This document shows positions 22,786-33,885 of a DNA stretch of 64,000 nucleotides, one piece after another (within the stretch, counting starts at the first letter, position 1; every line of letters begins with the position of its first letter). The DNA lies in the NCBI GenBank assembly GCA_964017045.1, contig OZ024795.1, positions 28,558,366-28,622,365 on the forward strand, read 5' to 3'. The notes beneath the pieces were generated by a model. The model saw only the letters and a program-made list of their open reading frames with translations, was not told where the DNA came from and did no database searches. This DNA comes from Omphiscola glabra (taxonomy: Eukaryota > Mollusca > Gastropoda > Lymnaeidae). The translations under genes were made by a program, and so were the position numbers.

Positions 22786-22860
22786 GAAATTACACCAAAA
22801 TTTGACAAAAATTTGATGGTGAGAACTGAGCATGAGTTAGGAGTGGCATGTTTAACGTCG

Positions 22861-23015
22861 CTGTTCTAACACTGGTGCATATAACATGGGTGTTCTAACA
22901 CTGGTGCATGTAACATGGATGTTCTAACACTGGTGCATGTAACATGGATGTTCTAACACTGGTGCATATAACATGGATGTTCTAACACTGGTGCATATAA
23001 CATGGATGTTCTAAC
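22861..23015. repeat. 29-bp minisatellite, 5 copies
   Basis: Five units start TGTTCTAACACTGGTGCAT and end ATAACATGGA or GTAACATGGA. Nearly identical. Confidence 0.95.
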
Positions 23016-23429
23016 ATCTCTAACATCATTGCCGCATATAAATAGTTTTCCATTAATACTCATCCCCCCTCTCCCACTTCTTCCACTCCCAGAACCATTG
23101 ACGTAGTCGCCTAACTCTCAATTTGACGTCAGCAATTTTTAAGGCGTACGGGCTCTGAGTCCAAAACAATGTGATTGATTTTCAGCCGTTGGCTTGGTGG
23201 TCCGTCCAGTGAAGACCCCCCCCCCCCCCCCCGCAACCCCTCAAGTTTTCCCAACCCCGCCAAGCCCTCCAACGTCTTCAACGCCCCCGCAGAGCTGTTC
23301 ATCGCAATTCAAGCAGTGGATTAGTTGCATGAATTCCTTATTTGGCTCACAATATGTCTCGCAAGTTCATATCATCAATTCAACCTGGCAAAAAATATAT
23401 ATCACATCATTAATCAGTAGTGACAATCT

Positions 23430-24415
23430 GTGTCATGTACTAGTCTGTGTTATTTACTAGTCTGATTCATATATACTGATCCGTGTCACTACTGGTCTGT
23501 GTCATGTCCTAGTCTGTGTCATGTACTAGTCTGTGTCATGTACTAGTCTGTGTCATGTACTAGTCTTTTTCCTGTACTAGTCTGTGTCACGTACTAGTCG
23601 GTGTCATGCACTAGTCGGTGTCATGTACTAGTCTGTGTCATGTACTAGTCTGTGTCATGTACTAGTCTGTGTCATGAACTAGTCTTTTTCATGTACTAGT
23701 CTGTGTCATGTACTAGTCGGTGTCATGTGCTAGTCTGTATCGTGTACTAGTCTGTGTCATGTACTAGTCTGTGTCATGTAATAGTCTGTGTCATGCACTA
23801 GTCTGTGTCATGTGCTAGCCTGTGTCATGTACTAGTCGGTTTCATGTGCTAGTCTGTATCATGTGCTAGTCTGTGTCATGTGCTAGTCTGTGTCATGTGC
23901 TAGTCTGTGTCATGTGCTAGTCTGTGTCATGTGCTAGTCGGTGTCATGTGCTAGCCTGTGTCATGTGCTAGTCGGTTTCATGTGCTAGTCTGTGTCATGT
24001 ACTAGTCTGTGTCATGTACTAGTCTGTGTCATGTACTAGTCTGTGTCATGTGCTAGTCTGTGTCATGTGCTAGTCTGTGTCGTGTACTAGTCTGTGTCAT
24101 GTACTAGTCTGTGTCATGTACTAGTCTGTGTCATGTGCTAGTCTGTGTCATGTACTAGTCTGTGTCATGTACTAGTCTGTCATGTACTAGTATGTGTCAT
24201 GTGCTAGTCTGTGTCATGTACTAGTCGGTTTCATGTGCTAGTCTGTGTCATGTACTAGTCTGTATCATGTGCTAGTCTGTGTCATGTGCTAGTCTGTGTA
24301 ATGTGCTAGTCTGTGTCATGTGCTAGTCTGTGTCATGTGCTAGTCTGTGTCATGTGCTAGTCGGTGTCGTGTGCTAGTCGGTGTCATGTGCTAGTCGGTG
24401 TCATGTGCTAGCTCA
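23430..24415. repeat. 17-bp GTCATGTACTAGTCTGT minisatellite, forward
   Basis: About 58 units with two main variants, GTACTAGTC and GTGCTAGTC, plus CGGT/CTGT. The core ACTAGT is a 6-bp palindrome. The same repeat appears inverted at 28555-28735 and as a two-unit remnant at 31838-31868. Confidence 0.97.
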
Positions 24416-24467
24416 AGTGCTGCAAAATCAATTGAAGACTGTTGTTATAATAATACATCATGCATGG

Positions 24468-24640
24468 CATGAAAATGAGAATTTCTTCATACATGGCATG
24501 ACAGTGGGAACATCAGCATACATGGCATGTACTGGGAACATCAGCATACATGGCATGACAGTGGGAACATCAGCATACATTACATGTATTGGGAACATCA
24601 ACATACATGGCACGGCAGTAGGGACGTTAGCATATAATTA
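24468..24640. repeat. About 28-bp CATACATGGCATGACAGTGG repeat
   Basis: Six diverged units share ACATGGCATG and GGGAACATCAGCATACAT. Confidence 0.88.
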
Positions 24641-24783
24641 ATGGATATCTGTTGACGTTCAATTAGCTCAGGTTAAATTGACACAAATTTAACAATAAAA
24701 AAATACAGATTCCAAGAAATGTTACTTTTTTCTCTTCTTTCTTTCCTTTTTCCCCCTTTGTATGGTAGACATTCAATTGCGTA

Positions 24784-26176
24784 GCCAGGGTTAATCCAGC
24801 CAGGGTTAATCCAGCCAGGGTTAATCCAGCCAGGGTTAATCCCGCCAGGGTTAATCCAGCCAGGGTTAATCCAGCCAGGGTTAATCCCGCCCGGGTTAAT
24901 CCCGCCAGGGTTAATCCCGCCAGGGTTAATCCAGCCAGGGTTAATCCAGCCAGAGTTTATCCCGCCCGGGTTAATCCAGCCAGGGTTAATCCAGCCAGGG
25001 TTAATCCTGCCAGGGTTAATCCCGCCCGGGTTAATCCAGCCATGGTTAATCCAGCCAGGGTTAATCCCGCCCGGGTTAATCCAGCCAGGGTTAATCCCGC
25101 CCGGGTTAATCCAGCCAGGGTTAATCCAGACAGGGTTAATCCAGCCAGGTTTAATCCCGCCAGGGTTAATCCAGCCAGCGTTAATCCAGCCAGGGTTAAT
25201 CCAGCCAGGGTTAATCCAGCCAGGGTTAATCCAGCCAGGGTTAATCCTGCCAGGGTTAATCCCGCCAGGGTTAATCCAGCCAGGGTTAATCCAGCCAGGG
25301 TTAGTCACGCCCGGGTTAATCCAGCCAGGGTTAATCCAGCCAGGGTTAATCCTGCCAGGGTTAATCCCGCCCGGGTTAATCCAGCCATGGTTAATCCAGC
25401 CAGGGTTAATGCCGCCCGGGTTAATCCAGCCAGGGTTAATCCCGCCCGGGTTAATCCAGCCAGGGTTAATCCAGATAGGGTTAATCCAGCCAGGGTTAAT
25501 CCAGATAGGGTTAATCCAGCCAGGTTTAATCCAGCCAGGGTTAATCCTGCCAGGGTTAATCCCGCCAGGGTTAATCCAGCCAGGGTTAATCCAGCCAGGG
25601 TTAATCCCGCCCGGGTTAATCCAGCCAGGGTTAATCCAGCCAGGGTTAATCCCGCCCGGGTTAATCCAGCCAGGGTTAATCCCGCCCGGGTTAATCCAGC
25701 CAGGGTTAATCCAGACAGGGTTAATCCAGCCAGGTTTAATCCCGCCAGGGTTAATCCAGCCAGCGTTAATCCAGCCAGGGTTAATCCAGCCAGGGTTAAT
25801 CCAGCCAGGGGTTAATCCAGCCAGGGTTAATCCAGCCAGGGTTAATCCAGCCAGGGTTAAGCCAGCCATGGGGAATCCAGCCAGGGTTAATCCAGCCAGG
25901 GGTTAATCCAGCCAGGGGTTAATCCAGCCAGGGTTAATCCAGCCAGGGTTAATCCAGCCATGGGGAATCCAGCCAGGGTTAATCCATCCAGGGTTAATCC
26001 AGCCAGGGTTAATCCAGCCAGGGGTTAATCCAGCCAGGGGTTAATCCAGCCAGGGTTAATCCAGCCAGGGGTTAATCCAGCCAGGGTTAATCCAGCCATG
26101 GGGAATCCAGCCAGGGTTAATCCAGCCAGGGTTAATCCAGCCAGAGTTAATCCAGCCAGGGTTAATCCCGCCAGGG
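24784..26176. repeat. 15-bp CAGCCAGGGTTAATC minisatellite
   Basis: About 93 copies. Point variants (CCCGCC, CCCGGG, CATGG, CAGATAGGG) allow recognition of duplicated multi-unit blocks. Right of about 25800 the period slips to 15-16 bp (GGGGTTAAT), which ends the long frames. The unit contains TTAATCC/GGATTAA, a weak homeodomain-like word, but nothing suggests regulation. The 398-aa minus-strand frame (NPGWI repeats) is an artefact of 15 = 5 x 3. Confidence 0.97.
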
Positions 26177-26244
26177 TTGGACCAACTCTCCACACCACAC
26201 TCCTTAGGCCAGTAGCAACAAGTCGTTCACTTTAGCGGTTAAAA

Positions 26245-26345
26245 ATTACGAGACGTTTCAGAAGGGATAGTTAAGATAGTGATTGTTTTAGAAGTGATAG
26301 AGAAGATGGTGAATGTTTCAGAAGTGATAGGTAAGATAGTACATG
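26245..26345. repeat. About 40-bp GTTTCAGAAG-type tandem repeat
   Basis: Three imperfect copies of GATAGTTAAGATAGTGATTG / TTTTAGAAGTGATAGAGAAG type sequence. Confidence 0.75.
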
Positions 26346-26397
26346 GACTCAAAATACTCAAAATATTTTTAGTGGGTTGAATTTGTTATTCAAGCCG

Positions 26398-26815
26398 AGC
26401 TGTATCTCACAGCTCAGAAAGCTGTATCTCACAGCTCAGAAAGCTGTATCTCACAGCTCAGAAAGCTGTATCTCACAGCTCAGAAAGCTGTATCTCACAG
26501 CTCAGAAAGCTGTATCTCACAGCTCAGAAAGCTGTATTTCATAGCTCAGAAAGCTGTATCTCATAGCTCAGATAGCTGTATCTCATAGCTCAGAAAGCTG
26601 TATCTCACAGCTCAGAAAGCTGTATCTCATAGCTCAGAAAGCTGTATCTCATAGCTCAGAAAGCTGTATCTCACAGCTCAGAAAGCTGTATCTCATAGCT
26701 CAGAAAGCTGTATCTCATAGCTCAGAAAGCTGTATCTCACAGCTCAGAAAGCTGTATCTCATAGCTCAGAAAGCTGTATCTCATAGCTCAGAAAGCTGTA
26801 TCTCATAGCTCAGAA
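26398..26815. repeat. 22-bp hairpin-forming minisatellite
   Basis: Nineteen copies of a 22-bp unit, AGCTGTATCTCACAGCT plus CAGAA. Each unit carries the inverted repeat AGCTGT-ATCTC-ACAGCT (6-bp stem, 5-nt loop). The frequent variant CATAGCT replaces one C with T. In RNA that turns a G-C pair into a G-U wobble, so pairing would be kept. Confidence 0.95.
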
Positions 26816-26819
26816 ACAC

Positions 26820-26925
26820 ATATCAACATTGGCGTGACAGTTACAGCCACGTAGAATCAACCTTTACGTGACAGTGATAGCCACGTAGTATGAACGTGAC
26901 GTGACAGTAATGGCTCGCAAACAGA
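26820..26925. repeat. About 40-bp ACGTGACAGT...GCCACGTAG repeat
   Basis: Two and a half copies of ACGTGACAGTTACAGCCACG with flanking TAGAATCAACC. Confidence 0.75.
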
Positions 26926-27552
26926 TTGGAACTCCACACACCGCGTGCAAACGTGAAAACATTGGTCAATATTTGATATGAAACCAACTTATTAATATTG
27001 CAATGGCCTTGAGATCGTTTCCCCAGACATTGTAAATAACATTTTTTAAGAAGAATAATTATATTAATTTAGAAATTATTTATTTTTTTCTCAAAATTTC
27101 CGCACGTTTTTAATCATGGGATCTCAAATTTCTGATTTATTATTACACGGACTTACAGTTTTCAGATTTAAAAAAATGAACAGTTTTTTAAAAAAAAGAA
27201 AAAAAGGATTATATTATGGTCGTGATTAAAATATAGAAAAAATAAATACATGAATATGTCGTAGTAATGACAGAAGAAAAATCAACTCATCTTAGCACAA
27301 ACTGAAGGTTGTCACACTAAATCACTTGTTCTCAGAGCCATAAATAAATCCAGCAAGTTGATGAATGGGAGAGATGCCTGGAAGACTAGACTAGAAGACT
27401 CAGACCTGACTGTCGTTTCAAACGGACGAGATGAAATAATACCGGTATAAATAATCAGTGTAATATTTTTGGTTCTGTTTTGGCAAAATCAAAGGATGAT
27501 TAGCGAAGGGGATTATTGCATGGCTTTTGACTTAAATGGCTCGTCATCTTAA
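26926..27552. other. AT-rich spacer
   Basis: Several A/T homopolymers (27060-27240). No gene was recognised. Confidence 0.5.
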
Positions 27553-27719
27553 CAGGGGTGTCAAACTTGTTGCTCGTGACCCCATGCGGTATTCAAATCT
27601 ATTTACTGTGGTGCGCTAAGTGATTTGCGTCACTAATAGAATAATAAAGAAGTGCTTCGTAACAGACAGAGGCTGATTGCTGTGGTGTGGCCCAGATCAG
27701 GTAGTTTGAGAACCCCATG
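27553..27719. mobile_element. Possible 167-bp hAT-like miniature element
   Basis: The left end CAGGGGTGTCAAACTTGT and the right end, read inward, CATGGGGTTCTCAAACT are imperfect inverted repeats of the CAGGGGTGTCAAACTC type common in hAT elements. The flanking octamers (CATCTTAA and GTTCAGGG) do not match, so insertion edges are unproven. Confidence 0.4.
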
Positions 27720-27829
27720 GTTCAGGGCCAAGCTGCGGATACAGAGAACAGTCATATTAATCTAGGTTCAAACCCGGGTCAATGTGTCTTATAAGGTATC
27801 AACATTGGGCCAATGTCTCTAATATTACA

Positions 27830-28040
27830 AAGATATCGGGGCAATGTCTCTGATAAGGCATATATCAGGACAATGTCTCTGATAAGGCATAGTTATCAGG
27901 GCATATCTATCAGGGAAGTGTGTCTGATAAGGCATAGCTATCAGGGAAATGTATCTGATAAGGCATAGATATCAGGGCATAGATATCAGGACAATATGTC
28001 TGATAAGGCAAAGATATCAGAACGATGTCTCTGATAAGTT
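27830..28040. repeat. 29-40 bp TCTGATAAGGCATAGATATC repeat
   Basis: Six to seven units of variable length share ATATCAGGGCAATGTCTCTG and GATAAGGCATAG. Some units carry an extra ATCAGGGCATA. Confidence 0.88.
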
Positions 28041-28249
28041 ATAGAAACTTTCAACATTACTGTTTCGCATCAACAGTTGTGTTTTGACCATGTTTAAAAG
28101 AAAGTTAAAAATAACGAGTCCGTATTTACGTAAGCCAAATGTGTTCAGAAAATGATATTACTATTTTCCCACTTGTTTCTTGTCTCTTACTTTTCTTGTC
28201 TCTTACTTAGACTTGATTGATGAAAAAAGTTTGTCCTCCACAGAGTGAA

Positions 28250-28530
28250 GTGATGTGATTTCTTAATGTCGAACTGATGGGTATGATTTCTTCATGTCAG
28301 AGTAATGATGTGATTGCTTCATGTCGGACTGTTGGATGTGACTTCTTCATGTCGGACTGTTGGATGTGACTTCTTCATGTTGGACTGATGGATGTTATTT
28401 ATTCATGTCAGACTGATGGATGTGATTTATTCATGTCAGACTGATGGATGTGATTTCTTCATGTCGGACTGATGGATGTAACTTCTTCATGTCGAACTGA
28501 TGGATGTGACTTCTTCATGACGGATTAATA
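28250..28530. repeat. 28-bp TTCATGTCGGACTGATGGAT minisatellite
   Basis: About ten units with GATGTGACTTCTTCATGTCG and GACTGTTGGATG variants, more diverged toward the left end. Confidence 0.92.
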
Positions 28531-28554
28531 CATGATATATTAATACAGAATATC

Positions 28555-28735
28555 ACATGATACAGACTAGTGCACGACACAGACTAGTACATGACACAGA
28601 CTAGTACATAATATTGACTAGTACACTTCACAGACTAGTACATGACACAGACTAGTACATGACACATACCAATACATGACACAGCCTAGTACATGACGCA
28701 GACTAGTATATAAAACAGGCTAGTGCAAGACACAG
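28555..28735. repeat. 17-bp ACTAGT minisatellite, inverted copy
   Basis: About ten units of CACAGACTAGTACATGA, the reverse complement of the 17-bp unit at 23430-24415 and more diverged than it. It abuts the 28-bp array on its left. Confidence 0.93.
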
Positions 28736-29009
28736 ACGGTGCCTAATTATTCATGCAAAATATGTATTTAAATATTATACTTTTGGTGAAGAGGGCAACA
28801 AAATTTAGGCTGTTCCCCCGGCGTCGCCTTTGCTTGCCACGGTCCTCGTCACCAATTCTATTTCTGCACCCATTTTCACGGCATTTTGTTTGAAAAAAAA
28901 AAATTACTGTTTATTCCCGGGGGGGGGGGGGGGGGGGAGAGGGAGAGAGTTGCCTAATTTTAAAAGTTACTAGCGGAAACTCGGGACTAAAAAACTTCTA
29001 CAATCTACA

Positions 29010-29370
29010 GCCTTATAATTATTCCGATGCCTGTTGGCTCCCAATCCCGTCGGTATCCTGCTGCCGTTAGTATACCAGTTTAGTGGGCATTTTGATCCCT
29101 CTGGATCCCATTTTCGGTATGATACAAACCCCGTCGGTATTCCGATCCCGTTTAAATCTTGATACCAATAGGATAACAATACCGGTTGGATTCTGATCCC
29201 GGTTGGATCCCGATACCGAGTGGGATCCCGATCCCGTTAGTATCCCGTTTCCCGGTGGGATCCTCTTCTCCGATAGGATCCCATTTCCTGATAGGATCCC
29301 GATCCCGGTTTGATCCCGTTACCCGATTGAATCGCGTTACCGTTGGGTTCAATTTACTGCTGGATCTCGT
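29010..29370. repeat. GGATCCCGATCCCG-type degenerate repeat
   Basis: Loose 17-24 bp units built from GGATCCCGATACCG, CCCGTTAGTATCCCG and GATAGGATCCC, with many GGATCC and GATCCCG words. It is preceded by a long G-run (about 28920-28937). Confidence 0.85.
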
Positions 29371-29899
29371 TAACGTTACTATAAGCTTTTATATCCCTTC
29401 ATATATCCCCGTAGAACTATATAGAAATTTCTGGAACATTCTAGATAAAATGTAATATCCTCCTCGAAAAGTGTAAGCAATAACTTTCTAAGTAATTATT
29501 TTTTGAACTCGAAAAATTATACAACTAAATGCACTGCTATAGCTATAATACATTTAAGCTAAAAAAGGGGGCCCAGTGGGGGCCCATTCCATAATTTTAC
29601 CGAATCAGTTTTGACTGAGATGGGGAACCCCATTAAAATCCTTCAGATAAATAATGGAGTTAACATTTAAAATTTGTCCGATTAAAATCGGTTTTAAAAT
29701 GCCATAGATACAGCTTTTTAAAGTTATCGAACTTTCTGGAAAATTCTAGATTGGATGTTATTAGTTTTACATCCACCGATATTTTAATACGGACTAAGAA
29801 GGGTATTTAACAAAGTTAGGCCCAGATCCATCAATTCACTTAGAAACTATAGTGTTGTCTAAGCCTATCTATATTTATATAGCTTAAATAAGGAAAAAT
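29371..29899. other. Spacer containing diverged module-like sequence
   Basis: AT-rich. The part from about 29755 has words (AGATCCATCAATTCA, TTTATATAGCTTAAATAAGG) shared with the modules downstream, so it may be their oldest copy. Confidence 0.5.
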
Positions 29900-30525
29900 G
29901 AAATGGGGCCCCCGGCCCCGCAGGGATGGATATTATGAATTCAGTGACCCGTCGGTATTTAATATGGTTATTCAAGTGTATGTGTACTAAGTTTGGTCCA
30001 TTTACTCATGTAGGAGTATTTGTTGTTAATTTTATTTATAAAGCTCATATAGGAAAAAACGACATCCCGGAATGATGTTGGATATATGTGCCATATTTGG
30101 TCAAGATACATCCATCCATGTAGGAGTATTAAGCTTATTGGTATTTATAAAGCTTATATAAGGAAAAATGAACTGGTGCCCCGGCCCCCGAGGGATGGAT
30201 ATTATGAATTCAGTACCCTTTGGTATTTGAACATGGATAATAAAGTGTATGTTTTCCAAGTTTGGTCAAGATCCAGCAATTCATGTGGTAGTATTTGTCT
30301 GTCATTTTATTTATATAGGTCATATTAGAATAAAAACGAATTCGGGGCACCCGGCCCCACATGAAATGTTATTAAAAGTCCTCAGCCCTTTAAGTGTTCC
30401 TTTTGGATAATGATGAATACATGTGCCAAGTTTGGTCAAGATCCATCAATCCATGTAAAGGCATTTGTGGAATAGACCCACAAACAAACAAACCCACACA
30501 TTTTCACTTATATATATATATATGA
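29900..30525. repeat. About 170-270 bp module repeat ending in TA-rich tail
   Basis: Three to four diverged modules share CGGCCCCGCAGGGATGGA, TATTATGAATTCAGT, GCCAAGTTTGGTCAAGATCC and TATTTATAAAGCTTATATAGG. The last ends ACCCACAAACAAACAAACCC, followed by a (TA)n tract. Terminal TTTGGTCAAGATCC...CAAACAAAC...(TA)n sequences are common at mobile-element ends in invertebrates. I infer a tandemly multiplied element terminus but cannot name its class. Confidence 0.6.
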
Positions 30526-30670
30526 TTTAAACTGAATGTTGTACAAATTATCTATACAGCATATGTACACTGTACACGTTCTTTACACATCATGTTTTAC
30601 AAGTTATTTTGACAACATGTGGTACAAATAATTTATACTGCATAGAGTAAAAATAATTTATACAATTTCA

Positions 30671-31812
30671 TCATCATCATCATGTCCCTTAGTCCTTGGA
30701 CCTTTGGAGCGCCAAGATGACATGAAAACTATCCCTCTCTATTCCTCTCTGTCTTCCGCACTACGCATAGCATCGACTAGTTTTAGTCCCGTCCACTCTT
30801 TGATGTTATCTTCCCATCTTTTTCTCTGTCTTCCTCTTCTACTTCCTCCCCTAGTTGTGCCGTGCATGATTTCTTTGGCGAGCCTTTGTTTGCTTGTTAC
30901 GTGGCCAAACCATTCGTTTGCGCTTTTTTACCGACACCAGGAGGTCATCGTACTGCCCAATTGCTTTACGAATCCTTTATTTCTCTTGTTCATTGGTGAT
31001 ATGGTCTCTATAGCAGATGCCAAGAATGCTTCTGAAACATCTCATCTCCATCGCCTTTATTTTCCTTTCAAGTGCTGCTGTTAATGTCCAGGACTCACAG
31101 GCATCCTAGAAAATGGAGAGGTCTGGTGAGCGCATCAGCCTGATTTTGGTGCTGCGGGCTATATTTTTGTCGTTTCATATTTTCTTGAGCCTCTTTATTG
31201 CTGTTGTGGTCTGCGCAATCCTTGCTATCAAGTCGGGCTTGGAGCCTTCTTCCGAAAAAATGGTTCCTAGGTATTTGAAACTGCCAACTGTCTCTAGTCT
31301 TTCCTCCCTGACCTTAATTTTAGTGGCGATGCCGGTGGTGCTATTCGCCATATTTTTGTCTTTTCTGCACTGATTTGCATGCCAAAGGACGATGAAGCCT
31401 TGTCGAGACGCTTTACTTGGCTGGCTAGCTCTTCTTTGCTTCCAGCCAGTCCGTCTATATCATCCGCAAAGCGTAGGTTTGTGATTGTTCTGCCACCAAT
31501 GCTGACTGTCCCTACATGCGTTTCCAGTACATCTGACATAATTCTCTCTAAGAACAGAGTGGGGGAGAGCAAGCAGCCTTGTCGTACTCCAACCGTGGTC
31601 TTGAACCATTCTCCGATGTTATTGTTAAAGAAGACTACAATGGTGGCCTTATCGTAGAGGCTGCATATCATTCTGGTTAGGTGTGTGTTGATGTTGTAGT
31701 ACCTCATGGTGGCCCATAAAGCAGCATGTCAAACCCTGTCGAATGCCTTCTTGAAATCCACAAAGACGTGGTATAGGTTTTGTTGGTGTTGAGCATATTT
31801 CTCACATTTTAT
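30671..31812 (-). mobile_element. 5'-truncated LINE with RT domain (family B), broken
   Basis: Minus-strand translation gives, in order, HVFVDFKKAFDRV, a stop, MRYYNINTHLTRMICSLYDK, VGVRQGCLLSPTLF (RT motif B region), NLRFADDIDGLAGSKEEL (RT catalytic FADD box, intact) and FGMQISAEKTKI. Further down come frameshifted remnants of a C-terminal region ending RGRQRKRWEDNIKEW. This is a non-LTR retrotransposon reverse transcriptase. Breaks: an in-frame TGA at 31729-31731 where related proteins usually have Trp, plus several stops and frameshifts from about 31300 to 30900. The tail is a (CAT)n/(ATG)n simple repeat at 30671-30683, typical of a LINE 3' end. It has no endonuclease domain, so the copy is truncated. 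I did not find a convincing target-site duplication. Confidence 0.9.
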
Positions 31813-31837
31813 TTAGGGCCCCCAAATCATCGGCACA

Positions 31838-31868
31838 GTACAGACTAGCACATGACACAGACTAGGCT
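31838..31868. repeat. Two-unit remnant of the 17-bp ACTAGT repeat
   Basis: CAGACTAGCACATGACA followed by CAGACTAGG, same orientation as the array at 28555-28735, immediately beyond the 5' edge of the family B LINE. Confidence 0.7.
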
Positions 31869-32944
31869 TAGTAAAGAGACTGCACCTCTGCACAGTACTG
31901 TTATTTAACAACCGAAATTCAGTATAAACAAATAATGGCGTGACAATCAGAATACCGTTTCATGGATCTCGATTTTAATCGTAATGTCGATGTGCCAAAT
32001 TTAGCTCAACACGTGGGAGTCCCACATGGACGGATGGAAGGAGACATGAAAAAAAGAGAAGCATAAAATACAGTTGTAAATTGATTTGGACCCAGAATTC
32101 TGTGATCGTGAGCTGAGACATGAATCTGGCAACATGACTTATTTTTTCACACTCATCCCGGCCTCCATTTCAGCGTTGTATCGACGTGAGAGGGTGGGGT
32201 GCATGGGGGGGGGGGGGGACTGTCGGGTCCTATCTCAGTAATTGCATTGGTGTCTGTAGCAATATCCATCTTCATCCCCCCTCACCCCAACCCATACCCT
32301 TCCCCGTGTCCCGGAACAGGGAAACGGAAGAGGGGAGAGGTGGGTTGATGGTAGATGAGTACCGCGGAGGAAGATCATAGTAGGATACCAGACTTAAGAG
32401 AAGGTTAGAGCAGAAGTCTTCGAGAGGATACCAGACTCAGGAAAAGGGTAGAGAAGAAGTCTTCGAGATGAGATCTTGAATGGGAATACATGCTTACTAG
32501 CACGTTTCACTTCTATAGTTAGAGTTTGTAACCCGCTAAAACAACCTTTCATCACCCACGCCCAACTGGACAGTAATGTATTCATGTCTTCAGTATTTTG
32601 GTTTCATCCCAGAAAAAAAGGCAGTGAATTATGAGCGGATATGACGTCAGTTATGACAAAATATATGTCTATTTTCGGCAGTAGAGTCGAAGTGACGGCT
32701 TTATGGTGAATCAAACAGCTGGGAACGAAGCCAAATTACTACATGATGCTAGTAGTGATGCCAGAACAACCTAAACGGCCAGTCGTAGAGACAACGAGCG
32801 TTAAGTAAGATTTCTTAAATGAATCAACATAAACCATGATGGTATTGTAAGAAAATTGGATTATGAGATTGATTTTGAATGAAAATGACAAAGAATCAAA
32901 AGTTCAAATTGAGTTTTCACCTGAAACTTTCAAAGTCTACTTGA
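31869..32944. other. Spacer, no gene recognised
   Basis: It contains a G-run near 32204-32218, a short AGACTTAAGAGAAGG/AGACTCAGGAAAAGG duplication (about 32390-32470) and otherwise unique sequence. Confidence 0.5.
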
Positions 32945-33365
32945 CACACTGAGTAGGACTAGCTCGGTACACTGACTGGGATTAGGTTGGCACACTGACT
33001 GGGACTAGCTCGGCACACTGACTGGGCCTAGCTTGGCACACTGACTGGGACTAGCTTGGCACACTGACTGGGCCTAGCTTGGCACACTGACTGGGCCTAG
33101 CTTGGCACACTGACTGGGACTAGCTTGGCACACTGACTGGGACTAGCTTGGCACACTGACTGGGACTAGCTCGGCACACTGACTGGGACTAGCTCGGCAC
33201 ACTGACTGAGACTAGCTTGGCACACTGACTGGGACTTGCTTGGCACACTGACTGGGACTAGCTTGGCACACTGCCTGGGACTAGCTTGGCACACTGACTG
33301 GGACTAGCTTGGTACATTGACTGGGACTAGCTTGGCACACTGTCTGGGACTAGCTTGGCACACTG
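32945..33365. repeat. 23-bp minisatellite
   Basis: About 18 units of GGCACACTGACTGGGACTAG plus CTT. Variants are GCTCGG/GCTTGG and GGGAC/GGGCC. Confidence 0.96.
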
Positions 33366-33774
33366 ACATATCAACTTGGTAAACTGATTGATGCTCTATT
33401 TTAAACACATGCGGGCCTGACCCTGACCCTACGTCCAAGTGACGTCAGAGGATGCCATCCAACCATAAGCACTTTCCTACAGTTTGTGACGTTTGCAAGC
33501 CCTCACAAATAACCGGAATCGACTAAAACCTGAAACAAAAGAAAACGACATAATTGTAGGTAAATTGGTAAGTTATTGACCAATTTCAATCAAGGAGAAG
33601 TCACGCGCTATAGATAAAAATATTCTTAGAAGTTCTCATCAGCCATTCGACCTTATTTGTGTGATTTCACTTCAACATCAAACATCTAATGTACTGTTAG
33701 ATTTCAAAAACTCTGAATTCTTAACTTGACGATAAGCACAATTTGTTTAGTGGACATTTCTGCACTCATACTCG

Positions 33775-33885
33775 CCTTACTGTAAAATGCAATTCTGTCA
33801 GAGTACACAGCTTACTGTGAAATGCCATACTGTCCGAGTACTCAAGCTAACTATGAAAGGCCGTTCTGTCCTATTACTCGGCCTG
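33775..33885. repeat. About 36-bp tandem repeat, 3 copies
   Basis: Three diverged units share CTTACTGTAAAATGC, TTCTGTCAGAGTAC and related forms. Confidence 0.75.

Noticed and set aside
23430..24415. Possible CRISPR array (short regular repeats)
   Set aside because: Units are contiguous with no unique spacers, and the surroundings are eukaryotic. The same reasoning applies to all other arrays in the window.
24673..25869. 398-aa NPGWI-repeat frame
   Set aside because: Product of the 15-bp array; an equally long NPARV frame exists on the opposite strand.
27755..27790. GGTTCAAACCC word suggesting a tRNA B-box
   Set aside because: No matching A-box at the correct distance and no acceptor-stem complementarity could be found.
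30690..31373. 126-aa and 86-aa plus-strand frames with hydrophobic segments
   Set aside because: They are antisense shadows of the minus-strand LINE (family B).
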